The notes: a model not told the origin generated them from the sequence alone. A stretch of DNA of 64,000 bases from Symbiodinium natans (GCA_905221605.1 CAJNDS010002401.1:364542-428541), one strand, 5' to 3'. Shown: positions 30,006 through 39,030, numbered from the stretch's first letter. Program-made: numbers and translations.

Positions 30006-30252
30006 GGTTTAGGGTTTAGGTTTTAGGGTTTAGGGTTTAGGGTTTAGGTTTAGGGTTTAGGTTTAGTTAGGGTTAGGGTTTAGGGTTTAGGGTTTAGGGT
30101 TTTTAGGGTTTAGGGTTTAGGGTTTTTAGGGGTTTAGGGTTTAGGGTTTTAGGGTTTAGGTTTAGGGTTTAGGGTTTAGGGTTTAGGGTTTAGGGTTTAG
30201 GGTTTAGGGTTTAGGGTTTAGGGTTTAGGGTTTAGGGTTTAGGGTTTAAGGC
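30006..30252. repeat. (TTTAGGG)n block, about 245 bp
   Basis: Long array with a nearly perfect right half (30168-30247) and a degenerate left half. It sits inside segmental copy B, in an intron of gene E. Confidence 0.95.
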
Positions 30253-30517
30253 TTGGGGCTTGGGGCTTAGGGCCCAGGGCTGAGGGCTTGGGGCTTGGCC
30301 TCGGGTTTGGGGGGGTTTGGGGTTTGGGGTTGGGCTTTGGGGGTTCAATGAGGGTTTCTGACTTGTGCCCAGATCTCTTCAACTTGTATGAAATGGGCCA
30401 ACAAAAGCCTTGACAAGCCAATAAGCTGAATACAACTAAAGTAGTTCACGCCGCTAGTCCCTGAAATCCCCCCCGAACCCTAAACCCTAAACCCTAAGCC
30501 CTAAACCTAAACCCTAC

Positions 30518-30551
30518 ATATTCAGGAGCTTCTTCTATAGGGAGAACCCCA
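30518..30551 (-). CDS. Exon, gene E (GVLPIEEAPEY)
   Basis: Acceptor CCCCAAG|T, donor GAATAT|GTAGGG. Paralogous to 22729-22762. Its single leading base completes CT of the exon at 30762 to give Leu. Confidence 0.65.
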
Positions 30552-30761
30552 CTTGGGGTTCCGGCTCATCTCTTGCATCGGTGGGCCCTTGTGAGTTGTA
30601 CGGCTTGTAGGGCACCGAGGTGACAAAAGTGCCCTAATTCCCCAAGCCCTGAACCCTGAACCCTAAACCCTAAACCCTGAACCCTGAACCCTGAACCCTA
30701 AACCCCAAACAGCAGGGATTTGGGGGAGTCGGGTCTGCGGGTTGCGTGTTGCTGCGCGCAC

Positions 30762-30820
30762 AGGCCGGACTTATGGCAGGACACTTCGAGATCTGTTCCA
30801 GAGCTCGCGACTTCTTCCTC
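30762..30820 (-). CDS. Exon, gene E (EEEVASSGTDLEVSCHKSG)
   Basis: Acceptor GGTTCAAG|GAG, donor CGGCCT|GTGCGC, 19 codons plus two bases. The frame stays open beyond the donor. The plus strand has an AG|G acceptor and reads AGLMAGHFEICSRARDFF, but phase agreement with both neighbours favours minus. Confidence 0.55.
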
Positions 30821-30824
30821 CTTG

Positions 30825-30957
30825 AACCCTAAACCCTCAACCCTCAACCCTAAACCCTAAACCCTAAACCCTAAACCCTAAACCCTAAACCCTAAACCCT
30901 CAACCCTTTCACCCTAAGCCCGAAACCCCAAACCCCAAACCCTAGCCTCTCAGCCCC
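30825..30957. repeat. (CCCTAAA)n block
   Basis: Immediately right of the exon at 30820, an exception to the usual orientation (TTTAGGG is expected to the right of minus-strand exons). The block at 31027-31120 a little further on is TTTAGGG. Confidence 0.9.
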
Positions 30958-31722
30958 AGTACATTGTGCCAGGGAGCTTTGGCTCCTGGGGCTCATTCAT
31001 GCTTGACCACCACTTGAGAGACCCCTTTAGGGTTTAGGGTTTAGGGTTTAGGGTTTAGGGTTTAGGGCTTAGGGCTTAGGGTTTAGGGTTTAGGGTTAGG
31101 GCTCAGGGTTTAGGGTTTAGGATTTAGGCGCTGGGAGGGATTTGGGGGGGGGGGGGGGAGAGGAGGTGTGGGTTAAAGAAGTCTAAGCCCCAAAGCCCCA
31201 AACCCCACCCCTGAACCCTCCTGACTAGAAGTCTGAGCCCTAAAGCCAATCAACCCAGACTCAGTGTTGAACTTCTCACAGCAAAAAACTCCCTTCAAGG
31301 CACGGATTCGGTGCCCGGGAATATTCGGGAATTTTCTTATCTGGATTAAACCCTCTGAAAAATATTAAAATATAGGGTCCCTTATGAACCCGTCACAAAA
31401 TGTCCGAAAAACCAACCTACTTACGAAGTCCCTGGGCCTGGAGGCCCCCTTAAATCCCCCCTTCTGGGCTTCGGGGGCCGGCCCTCGTAGTCGGGGGTTC
31501 AGGGCTTAGGGTTTAGGGTTTAGGGTTTAGGGTTTAGGGTTTAGGGTTTAGGGTTTGGGGACAGTGCCCACTAGAATTCTCGGCTCCTCAGTGAGGGCTA
31601 TAGTCGTTTCAACTTCCTTACTTAACTCATGAATGTGCTTGAGAGTACCCATGAAACAAATGAACTCAGGACCAGGAACAAGCCGCAGCTCAACTACGGC
31701 ATTGCGGGCGCTGCCCACTCAC

Positions 31723-31785
31723 ATGAAGTCGGCCTTGGCATTGCGGCGTCAGGATCACTACTGGCTGCTCTAAGGCCTTGTGGCG
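31723..31785 (-). CDS. Exon, gene E (RHKALEQPVVILTPQCQGR)
   Basis: Acceptor GGGTTGCAG|CGC and donor CTTCAT|GTGAGTGG, the best donor match in the window. Exactly 21 codons beginning RHKALEQPVVILTPQCQGR. Phase 0 at both ends fits its neighbours. A plus-strand open frame (31629-31880) overlaps and is judged a shadow. Confidence 0.65.
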
Positions 31786-32209
31786 CTGCAACCCCAAGTA
31801 CTGTATGTTCCCTAAGGCGCTCTTTAACCGGGGACCTCTCAAGGAGCGAAACGCAAAAAACACGTTACCTGCCTACCTAACTACCTCAAACACCCTCAAC
31901 AACTTCAGCACTTAACCTACATATGCCCAACGGAACCCCCTACCCAACACATCCCTAAACCCTAAACCCTAAACCTCAAACCCTAAACCCTAAACCCTAC
32001 TCGAAGGCATTCGAGCTTGGTCATGTACTCCTTCCTGAACCCCCACCCGAATTTAACCCGACTCCCAGATGCCCCCCCACTCCACCCACCCACCCCCTCC
32101 CCCAAAAAAAGGGTTTAGGGTTTAGGGTTTAGGGTTTAGGGTTTAGGGTTTAGGCTTCAGGGCTTAGGGCTCAGGGTTTCCCCCACAAAAAAACTCCCTT
32201 TTGGAAGAC

Positions 32210-32254
32210 CTCGGCGGCTCGGCACGCCTCAATGGTGCCGTCTGTTTCCTCCAG
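32210..32254 (-). CDS. Exon, gene E (LEETDGTIEACRAAE)
   Basis: Acceptor GCAAAGCAG|CTG, donor GCCGAG|GTCTTC. Protein identical to the duplicate at 23012-23056 despite nucleotide differences. Confidence 0.75.
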
Positions 32255-32263
32255 CTGCTTTGC

Positions 32264-32720
32264 TTATACTCCATGTCTACTATAGGGGCCTTAATGATTA
32301 GAATAGGGGTTTGGGGGGTTATTATAGTATACTTATACAGGGACTATACTCCATGTCTACTGTAGGGGCCTTAAATACCGACGCCTAACTCCTACTTACG
32401 ACGCCCCCCCCCCCCCCCCCCGGGTATTTAATTTCCTGGGTTTAACAGGCCAGGAGAAATGCATAACAGACCCTAATGACATGTGATCGTTTTTCGCCTT
32501 TGTGCTCTTAATCCAGGCTGAATCCCTGCAATGTCGGCACCTCAGACCTCACTATACCTACCCCCCCCCCCCCCCCCCCCTCCCGTTACATTTTTGCCTT
32601 GGTGGCCCAATTTTCCCCCTAAGTACACGCCCCCCCGTTATACATTAGTTAGGCAGTTAGGCGTGGGGATGGCCTTAATAATTAGAATAGGGTTTTGGGG
32701 GGGTATTATAGTAAAAAAAT
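32264..32720. repeat. Three diverged copies of an AT-rich unit
   Basis: TACTCCATGTCTACTATAGG occurs at about 32264 and, with one change, 32346. GGCCTTAATGATTAGAATAG (about 32290) recurs as GGCCTTAATAATTAGAATAG at about 32670, each followed by a G run and a TATTATAGTA phrase. Poly-C runs lie at 32404 and 32561. No counterpart in copy A. Non-coding. Confidence 0.7.
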
Positions 32721-32985
32721 ATAAAGGGGACCCTAAGGGAACACTATTAGTAATTTTTCTCCGACCGCTATATTGCATGAATGCAGCTTTCTTATGTGAA
32801 TCCTGTTCTGTTACTTCGGGTTCTTTTTTTGGGAGCATAGGGGCGCAGGGCATCACACCAGAAGGGGTGCACTGTGTTGGGGTGGTTTGAGGCTTGGGTT
32901 GATATAGGATTTCAGGGAGTTGAGGCTTTCATCCTGCAGCACAGAAAGCAGCTCACATGCCGTTTGTAGTTTAGGTTCAATGTGC

Positions 32986-33012
32986 ATCCTGAACTCCAAC
33001 GTAAGCCTCGGC
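32986..33012 (-). CDS. Exon, gene E (AEAYVGVQD)
   Basis: Acceptor TTTGAAG|GCC, GC donor CAGGAT|GCACAT. Paralogue of 23421-23447 with three replacements and a preserved frame. Confidence 0.6.
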
Positions 33013-33209
33013 CTTCAAAGCCCTACAGCCCTAAACCCCAAACCATAAAACGAAATATTCAAAGCGTTGCCTTTCCGGCGCTTGGGGCTGGGGCAGCACT
33101 CAACTGTCTTCGGTCGGCAGAGTTTAGGTTCCTAGGATTTAGGAGTTTTGGGGCTTAGGGTTTAGGAAGATCTCATGAAACGAAAGAAGCTTCAGGCTTT
33201 GGGCGTCAC

Positions 33210-33285
33210 CGGCCTTGAACCGACTTCCCTCCTCCTTCACCTTGCTGTCCGAGGAGACGAAGGAGTAGACGTCGGCCAGGTCCGC
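33210..33285 (-). CDS. Exon, gene E (ADLADVYSFVSSDSKVKEEG)
   Basis: Acceptor GGACTTTCCAG|GCG. Reads ADLADVYSFVSSDSKVKEEG then SRFKA to donor GGCCG|GTGACG. An internal donor, AGCAAG|GTGAAG, would end it after SSDSK in phase 0, which suits the next exon. No copy is found near 23.5 kb, so the duplication stops short of it. Confidence 0.65.
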
Positions 33286-34115
33286 CTGGAAAGTCCCGAA
33301 ATTCTAATCCCTGAACTCTAAAACCTAAGACCTAAACCTGAAACTCTAATCCTTGAACCCTAAAGGGCTTCGAGCGACTGGGGGGCTTTATGGTTCAGGG
33401 TTTAGGGTTTAGGGTTACTAGGGGATTTGGGAACTTGGAGTGAGGGTGACGGTCTCTGAGCACCCAAAGTCCAATCTTCAATCGCTCGCTCCTCACAGCC
33501 CTCGGGCCCCGCAAGCCGCGGGAAAACGAAGAGGTTCAACCCTAAACCCTAAACCCTAAACCCTAAACCCTAAACCCTAAACCCCTAATGTGAACGTCAC
33601 ATTTAGAAATGGGGTGAGAAAATATTCGGCGGGCCCGGGGATCCCGGTCCAAGACTACTTTCATTGCGGGAGGTTTTTTGGGCTGATGTGTCTAAAGAAG
33701 GCTATATAAGGGGGTCGGGTGAGAATAATAATTGGGGTGACATTTATAAGAATTCGGCTGGCCAGAAGTCTACTTTTTTTTAACTGCAGGTTGCTTATAA
33801 GAGTTCCATTGCAGCAGAGCAGAGGACAACAGACAGACAAAGTCCTGGAATCCCCAGACCCCCAGACCCACTTGATTGCCACCCCCGCTTTTCTTACCAC
33901 CCTCCAAATCCCGGAAACCAAAGCAAGATCAAGGGGGGGGGGGAAGGTTTATAAATGTCACCCTAACATTAGTCGGGTTTAGGGCTTCAGGGTTTCGGAA
34001 CCCTAAACCCCCCCCCCCCCCAAAACCCTCCTCCCTCCTCCCTAATCCCTAACCCCAAACCCCAAACCCTGAACCCCAAACCCCAAACCCTGCGGAGAAA
34101 TAGCGAGGCCGGCAC

Positions 34116-34163
34116 CCCGTTCATGAGCTTCTTCTTTGGGGCAGCATCCTCCGCGGCCGGCGT
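34116..34163 (-). CDS. Exon, gene E (TPAAEDAAPKKKLMNG)
   Basis: Acceptor ACAATTACCAG|ACG, donor AACGGG|GTGCCG, exactly 16 codons in phase 0. The plus strand reads EAGTPFMSFFFGAASSAAG between AG and GT, so strand is decided by phase agreement with 33285 and 34498. Confidence 0.55.
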
Positions 34164-34497
34164 CTGGTAATTGTGCGCTTAGGGTTTAGGAGATTAGGGT
34201 CTGGGGTTCGGGTTGTTGGGGTGTTGGGTCTAGGGCTAGAACTGGCAACTAAACCCCAAAACCCTCAACCCTAAGCCGAACTGCAAATTAGGCCCCTAAC
34301 ATTGCAGGCCCTGCCCTTCCAGAATCGGGCACAACATCCTGAAACTGAGTTGTGCGTGAACCGCTTTGAAGATGATTGAGGGGCAGGCGGCTTCATGAGT
34401 ACAGGAAAAGGGCAAGTTAAAGCGCAACCCAGAATCCTTAAACCCTGCACCCTAAGCTCCAAACCCAAATCCTTCAACAAAAACAAACACGCGCTAC

Positions 34498-34548
34498 AGG
34501 AATCCGGCGACTCAGGATTTCGGGCTTGGGCTGGTCGGACGTCTTGGT
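34498..34548 (-). CDS. Exon, gene E (TKTSDQPKPEILSRRIP)
   Basis: A strong acceptor, TTGGGCTTTCAG|ACC, and donor ATTCCT|GTAGCG. Exactly 17 codons, phase 0. Confidence 0.6.
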
Positions 34549-34731
34549 CTGAAAGCCCAAAGTGGGTTGTAGCCGATGAGACAGGTCCTACGCCTCGAAA
34601 AGAAAAGGACGCGAAAGACACGACATGCCTCAACCTTAGCCTTTAAAGGGCCGCTGGAATATGCTTATGGCCCCAAAAAGGTGCCGTAATTTATGGAATT
34701 CAGTCGCCAAAAATGACATGGATGCCCTGAC

Positions 34732-34804
34732 AAGGGGTCCTCCTTCTCCACTGGCTCGGCAGGCTTCTCAAACACGACATCCTTCTCTTCCTTCTCGTCT
34801 TTGC
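34732..34804 (-). CDS. Exon, gene E (KDEKEEKDVVFEKPAEPVEK)
   Basis: Acceptor GATCAAG|GC then KDEKEEKDVVFEKPAEPVEK and EDP to donor CCCCTT|GTCAGG. A GA donor after PVEK would restore phase 0 for the next exon. Charged, clearly protein-like. Confidence 0.65.
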
Positions 34805-35021
34805 CTTGATCTAGCTGGACCCTTACACAACAAGGGAAAGTGCAACAGTACCCCTTAAACAGTATTTTGCAAGATTCCATGAACCCTACCTGGACCCCCA
34901 AAGTACGTAAAAAAAAAAAAAAATCGCCCAAACCCATAAAGGGGCCATTCTTTCGCATATTTTGAGGGTTGGGTAAACCCTAAACCCTTAGGAACTCCTC
35001 AAGCGGGGTCCGGTGCTTAAC

Positions 35022-35058
35022 CTGAACCTGCTGCGGGGCGACTCTTTGCAGGCGCCGC
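35022..35058 (-). CDS. Exon, gene E (AAPAKSRPAAGS)
   Basis: Acceptor GCCCTGTCAG|GCG, donor GGTTCAG|GTTAAG, reading AAPAKSRPAAGS and one base that joins GC of 34804 to give Gly. Another frame runs open to 34986 (RRLQRVAPQQVQVKHRTPLE) with donor CTAAGG|GTTTAGG, so the exon may be longer and in that frame. Confidence 0.5.
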
Positions 35059-35228
35059 CTGACAGGGCTTGGGGGAAGGCGCCGGGTTGAGGGCCTTTCG
35101 GGGGTTAGGGTTTAAGGTTTAGGGTTCAGCATCTCAAGTCCAAGCATTCACTAGTCAAGCAATTACTCCAGGAAAATACCCACCCGCCCAAAGAATCCCA
35201 CAACATTAAGAAAATATTTTACTTATAG

Positions 35229-35732
35229 AACGACCTTGCCCATGCCCAATAAAACGGCGACCTTGCCCAGCAAAACAGCGACCTTGCCCAGTAAAACGGC
35301 GACCTTGCCCAGTAAAACGGCGACCTTGCCCAGTAAAACGGCGACCTTGCCCAGTAAAACGGTGACCTTGCCCAGTAAAACGGCGACCTTCGGACACCCC
35401 CCCCTGCCCAGTAAAAATGCTACCTTCGGCCCCGAAGGTCGCCATTTTATTGGGCAAGGTCGCCGTTTTACTGGGCAAGGTCGATTTTGGTCAAAAAATC
35501 GACCTTGCCCAGTAAAACGGCGACCTTGCCCAGTAAAACGGCGACCTTGCCCAGTAAAACGGCGACCTTCGGGGTCCAAGGTCGCATTTTTACTGGGCAG
35601 GGGCGGAAGGTCGCCGTTTTTTACTGGGCAAGGTCGCCGTTTTACTGGGCAAGGTCGCCGTTTTACTGGGCAAGGTCGATTTTTTTGACCGAACTGACCT
35701 TGCCCAGTAAAACGGCGACCTTGCCCAGTAAC
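35229..35732. repeat. 21-bp satellite in alternating orientation
   Basis: Unit CGACCTTGCCCAGTAAAACG plus G. About eight forward copies (to about 35415), then reverse (35435-35484), forward (35500-35568), reverse (35578-35672) and forward (35694-35730). Junctions include GGTCGATTTTGGTC / AAAAAATCGACC hairpins. The inverted blocks can pair into long stems. It lies in an intron of gene E. The open frames here (LGKVAVLLGKVAV and PSKTATLPSKTAT types) are array products. Confidence 0.95.
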
Positions 35733-35768
35733 TCTCCAACATTTAAATTAATTATATATGTAAGAGAG

Positions 35769-35936
35769 GTTTAGGGTTTAGGGTTTAGGGTTTAGGGTTT
35801 AGGGTTTAGGGTTTAGGGTTTAGGGTTTAGGGTTAGGGGTGTAGGGTTTAGGGTTTAGGGTTTAGGGTTTAGGGTTTAGGGCTTAGGGTTTAGGGTTTAG
35901 GGTTTAGGGTTTAGGGTTTAGGGTTTAGGGCTTTGG
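35769..35936. repeat. (TTTAGGG)n block, about 165 bp
   Basis: Nearly perfect heptamers immediately right of the satellite. Confidence 0.95.
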
Positions 35937-36205
35937 GTTCAGAGTTGTGGAGGACTTCCGGAAATTCTGCGAGTCTACGATGGGAAGAGCCCTCTGTCAC
36001 AGAGTGGGCCCAGGCCTTAGGGAGGCCTGGCAGAAGATAACTGGGATTGTGGCAAGGGGCCTCGGGTTTTGGGGGCTTTAGGGCTTTAGGGTTTCGGGGT
36101 TTAGGGTTTTTGGGCTTTAGTGTAGTAGTGTTTTAGGGGTTTAGGGGTTTTTGGGTTTAGGGTTTAGGGTTTAGGGTTTAGGGTTCAGGGTTTCGGGTGC
36201 TCCAC

Positions 36206-36283
36206 AGCTCCCCCCAAAATCCAGTCAAGGCTTCGGCGCAGGCCTCGTCCTCCTTGCCCATGGCTTGCTTGAGCTCCTTCATC
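36206..36283 (-). CDS. Exon, gene E (MKELKQAMGKEDEACAEALT)
   Basis: Acceptor TTGTGTCTCAG|G, reading MKELKQAMGKEDEACAEALT then GFWGE, donor GAGCT|GTGGAG. A GA donor after FWG is possible. TTTAGGG blocks follow on the right (36310-36415). Confidence 0.65.
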
Positions 36284-36626
36284 CTGAGACACAACGGCCC
36301 GAGCTTAGAGTTTAGGGTTTAGGGTTTAGGGTGTACTGTAGGGTTCAGGTTTAGGGTTTAGGGTGAGACACAACGGCCCCCGAGCCTAGCTTAGCGTTTA
36401 AGGTTTAGGGTGTAGTGTCAAAAAACCAAAGTAGGGCAGTTCCCCGAAGGCCCCAGAATTCTGATCCCGCGCCTCCCCCCCCCTTATCCGACGCGAAACA
36501 GGGTCCGAGACTCTAAGCCCGAACCCTAAAACCAAACACCCTCAACCTCTCTTACTATACCCTTCTACCCTAAGCCCTAAACCCTACACCCTAAACCCCT
36601 AAACCCTAAACCCTAAACGACGCGAC

Positions 36627-36710
36627 CCAGAGAGGCCAGAATTTCAGGCCCCGGGGCAGCGCGGCTTTGCCCACGGCTTTGGCATCCTCCTTCTGAGCTG
36701 CCGAAGCCGC
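36627..36710 (-). CDS. Exon, gene E (AASAAQKEDAKAVGKAALPR)
   Basis: Acceptor CCTCCCAAG|GCG, 28 codons to donor CTCTGG|GTCGCG: AASAAQKEDAKAVGKAALPR then GLKFWPLW. A GC donor after TTCTG (36639) would give the phase required by the next exon and a Trp codon across the join. Confidence 0.65.
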
Positions 36711-36825
36711 CTTGGGAGGGCTTTTGGAGGCACATAGGGTCTTTAGGGTGTTTTAGGTTCTTTTAGGTTTTGAAGGGTTTTAAAGGGTCTTTTGGGGTCT
36801 TTAGGGTGTTTTAGGGAAACCCCAA

Positions 36826-36930
36826 ACCCCAAACCCTAAACCCTAAACCCTAAACCCTAAACCCTAAAACCCTAAACCCTAAAACCCCAAAACCCTATAA
36901 ACCCCATACCCTATAAACCCTAAACCCAGC
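36826..36930. repeat. (CCCTAAA)n block
   Basis: Heptamers and octamers (CCCTAAAA, CCCCAAAA) that sit between exons 36627-36710 and 36947-36994 at the 5' side of the intron. Confidence 0.9.
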
Positions 36931-36946
36931 TGGGGGTCCCCGCCGC

Positions 36947-36994
36947 CTGCTCCTCGGCGCGCTTCTGGGCGGCCTCCTCGCGTCGCTTCTTCAC
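36947..36994 (-). CDS. Exon, gene E (VKKRREEAAQKRAEEQ)
   Basis: Acceptor CCTGAACAG|GTG, GC donor GAGCAG|GCGGCG. AGGCGGC is found at both this donor and the next acceptor (CCCAAG|GCGGC), so the intron is flanked by a 7-bp direct repeat. The frame is open beyond the donor (AAGTP). A classic charged helix. Confidence 0.7.
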
Positions 36995-37020
36995 CTGTTC
37001 AGGGGCTTCGGGGGGCTTCG

Positions 37021-37450
37021 AGGTTTAGGGGTTTAGGGGGGTTTAGGGGTGGGTTTAGGGTTTAGGGGTTTAGGGGTTTAGGGGTTTAGGGGTTTAGGGG
37101 TTTAGGAGTTTAGGAGTTTAGGGGTTTAGGGGTTTAGGGGTTTAGGGGTTTAGGAGTTTAGGGGCTTCGGGGGGTTTAGGGGTTTAGGGGTTTAGGGGTT
37201 TAGGGGCTTCGGGGGGTTTAGGGGTTTAGGGGTTTAGGGGTTTAGGGGCTTCGGGGGGCTTAGGGGTTTAGGGGTTTAGGAGTTTAGGAGTTTTAGGAGT
37301 TTAGGGGTTTAGGGGTTTAGCGGTTTAGGGGTTTAGGGGTTTAGGGGGTTTAGGGCTTAGGGTTTGGAGGTTTAGGGGTTTAGGGGTTTAGGAATTAGGG
37401 TGTAGGAGTTCAGGGGTGTAGGAGTTTAGGGGCTGGCTTTAGGGATTTAG
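37021..37450. repeat. (TTTAGGGG)n block, about 430 bp
   Basis: Octamer-dominated array with interspersed GGGGCTTCGGGGGG phrases repeated at about 37163, 37205 and 37246, suggesting a higher-order unit of about 41-42 bp. It lies at the 3' part of the intron before exon 36994. Confidence 0.95.
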
Positions 37451-37552
37451 AGTTTAGGGTTTAGGGGCTCGGGGTTGAGGGCTTCAGGGTCTAGGGGTTA
37501 CGACGTCGGGCTCAGGGCTTCACCTAGTTTTGGGAAGCTCTGAACCCTAAAC

Positions 37553-37598
37553 CTAGGTTGGGATGAAGAGCTTCCTTCGCCAGATCCAACACTTTAGA
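37553..37598 (-). CDS. Exon, gene E (SKVLDLAKEALHPNL)
   Basis: Acceptor CCATGAAG|TCT, reading SKVLDLAKEALHPNL, donor CCTAG|GTTTAGGG, so the donor GT is itself the first bases of the telomere-like phrase. A GC donor after LAKE would keep phase 0. Confidence 0.5.
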
Positions 37599-37619
37599 CT
37601 TCATGGTTAGGGGGTGCAG

Positions 37620-38120
37620 GGTTTAGGGCTCTAGAGTTTCAGGCTTTGGAGGTTGGGGGGTTTAGGGCTTAGAGGTTTGGCTTCAGGGCAAAACCTCAGC
37701 CCCCCGCCCCCACCCCCCCTCCCCCCCCCACCCCCGCAAAAACCAAAAAAAAACAGCCCAAGCTCCCGCCGCTTTGCTGCGGTCTCAAGAGGCAAACTCC
37801 CGAGTCGATACCCCCAAACCCAGTCTGTCAAACCCCGAGCATAACCGGAGACCCTTCACCCCTAAGCGGACTAAATCCGCCTGAAAGCCTAAACCCTAAA
37901 CTAAACCCTAAAACTTATCGATCCTCAAGAAAGACCCGAACCTCTAGTCCCTCAATAACTGAAGCGCTATCAGCCTGAAGCCCTGAACCCACAAGCCTAA
38001 ACCCAAAACGCCCTAGACAATACTTTAAAACCCTAGGCAGCCCTGAAAAGCCACGGAATTTATTGAACCCATAAAGCCGTTAACAAAAACAACACATGAA
38101 ACCTGCCACTCTACCCCTAT
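37620..38120. other. Intron DNA without supported exons
   Basis: Contains a C-rich tract (37697-37733), an A-run and diverged telomere-like phrases. Nothing protein-like was found on either strand. Confidence 0.5.
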
Positions 38121-38129
38121 CTTACCCAA

Positions 38130-38395
38130 CAGAAACCCCTAAGAACCCTAAACCCAAAACGCCAAAACCCCAAAACCCTAACCCTAAACCCTAAACCCTA
38201 TAAACCCCTAAACCCTAAACCCTAAACCCTACAACCCTAAACTCCTAAACCCTCAACCCTAAATCCCTAAACCCTAAACTCTAAATCCCTAAACCCTAAA
38301 CTCCTAAACCCTAAACCCTAAACTCCTAAACCCTAAACCCTAAACTCCTAAACTCCTAGACTCCTAAACCCTAAACCCCTAAGAAGAGCTTCTCG
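38130..38395. repeat. (CCCTAAA)n block, about 265 bp
   Basis: Heptamers mixed with ACTCCTAAACCCT-type units, ending eight bases before the exon island at 38403. With 37021-37450 it forms an inverted pair inside one intron. Confidence 0.95.
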
Positions 38396-38402
38396 GCGCC
38401 GC

Positions 38403-38450
38403 CTCCTCGAGGCGCTTGAGATCGGCTTTGGCCTCATCGGTCTTTCCTGC
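38403..38450 (-). CDS. Exon, gene E (AGKTDEAKADLKRLEE)
   Basis: Acceptor CTCTCCGAAG|GCA, GC donor GAGGAG|GCGGCG, 16 codons, phase 0. AAGGCAG is shared by this acceptor and the donor of the upstream exon (CACAAG|GCAGCA), a second 7-bp junction repeat. Confidence 0.7.
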
Positions 38451-38864
38451 CTTCGGAGAGAGCAGGCTTTGGGGCTAAAAAAAGCGATTAGGGTTGAGGG
38501 TTTAGGGTTTAGGGTTTAGGGTTTAGGGTTTAGGGTTTTGGGCTAAGTGTTTGCAGTTCGTGCGGTCTAAGGCTTCGGGCTAAGCTTGTAGGGTTTATGG
38601 TTTAGGGTTCAGCTCTTTCAATTCTATCAGGAGTCAAGAGTCCTAGGAGATCTTGAATTTTCTGGTGTAGAGGGCTTACCGTTCTTTGTGCCTCGGACAA
38701 CTCACGAACTCGATGCGGACCTTTCAACTTCACCGCCCTAAACCCTAAACCCTAAACCCTACACCCTACACCCCAAACCCTACACCCTAAACCCTAAACC
38801 CTAAACCCGAAACCCGAAACCCTACCCCTAAACCCTAAACCCTAAGGTGCCCCCCCCCTGCTGC

Positions 38865-38901
38865 CTTGTGCAGCTCCTCGTACCGGCGGCGGGCGGCCTG
38901 C
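38865..38901 (-). CDS. Exon, gene E (QAARRRYEELHK)
   Basis: Acceptor CAACCTCGCAG|G (or four bases later, GGCAG|GCC), reading QAARRRYEELHK, GC donor CACAAG|GCAGCA. The single leading base completes AA of the upstream exon to Lys. Confidence 0.65.
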
Positions 38902-39030
38902 CTGCGAGGTTGGGCCCCTTTAAAAACCCTCCGAACACTCCGCAACCACATCCTCGTAAACTCTTGGACCTTGGTTTAGGGTTTAGGGTTTTGGGTTTCG
39001 GGTTTAGGGTTCAGGGTTTAGGGTTTGGGG

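Larger units (their letters stand above)
28441..33075. repeat. Segmental duplication, copy B
   Basis: Counterpart of 20860-23560, in direct orientation on the other side of LRR gene 1. It is longer because of telomere arrays (30006-30252, 31027-31120, 31506-31556) and unmatched DNA at about 30650-32160. It contains the 3' exons recognised for gene E. Confidence 0.85.

Noticed and set aside
33690-33730. TATA-like CTATATAAGGG as a promoter
   Set aside because: It lies in an intron of gene E next to other AT-rich phrases, no start codon or leader follows, and dinoflagellate promoters generally lack TATA boxes.
35206-35774. Open frames reading LGKVAVLLGKVAV or PSKTATLPSKTAT
   Set aside because: A 21-bp repeat unit has no stop in some frames; this is periodic translation of the satellite.
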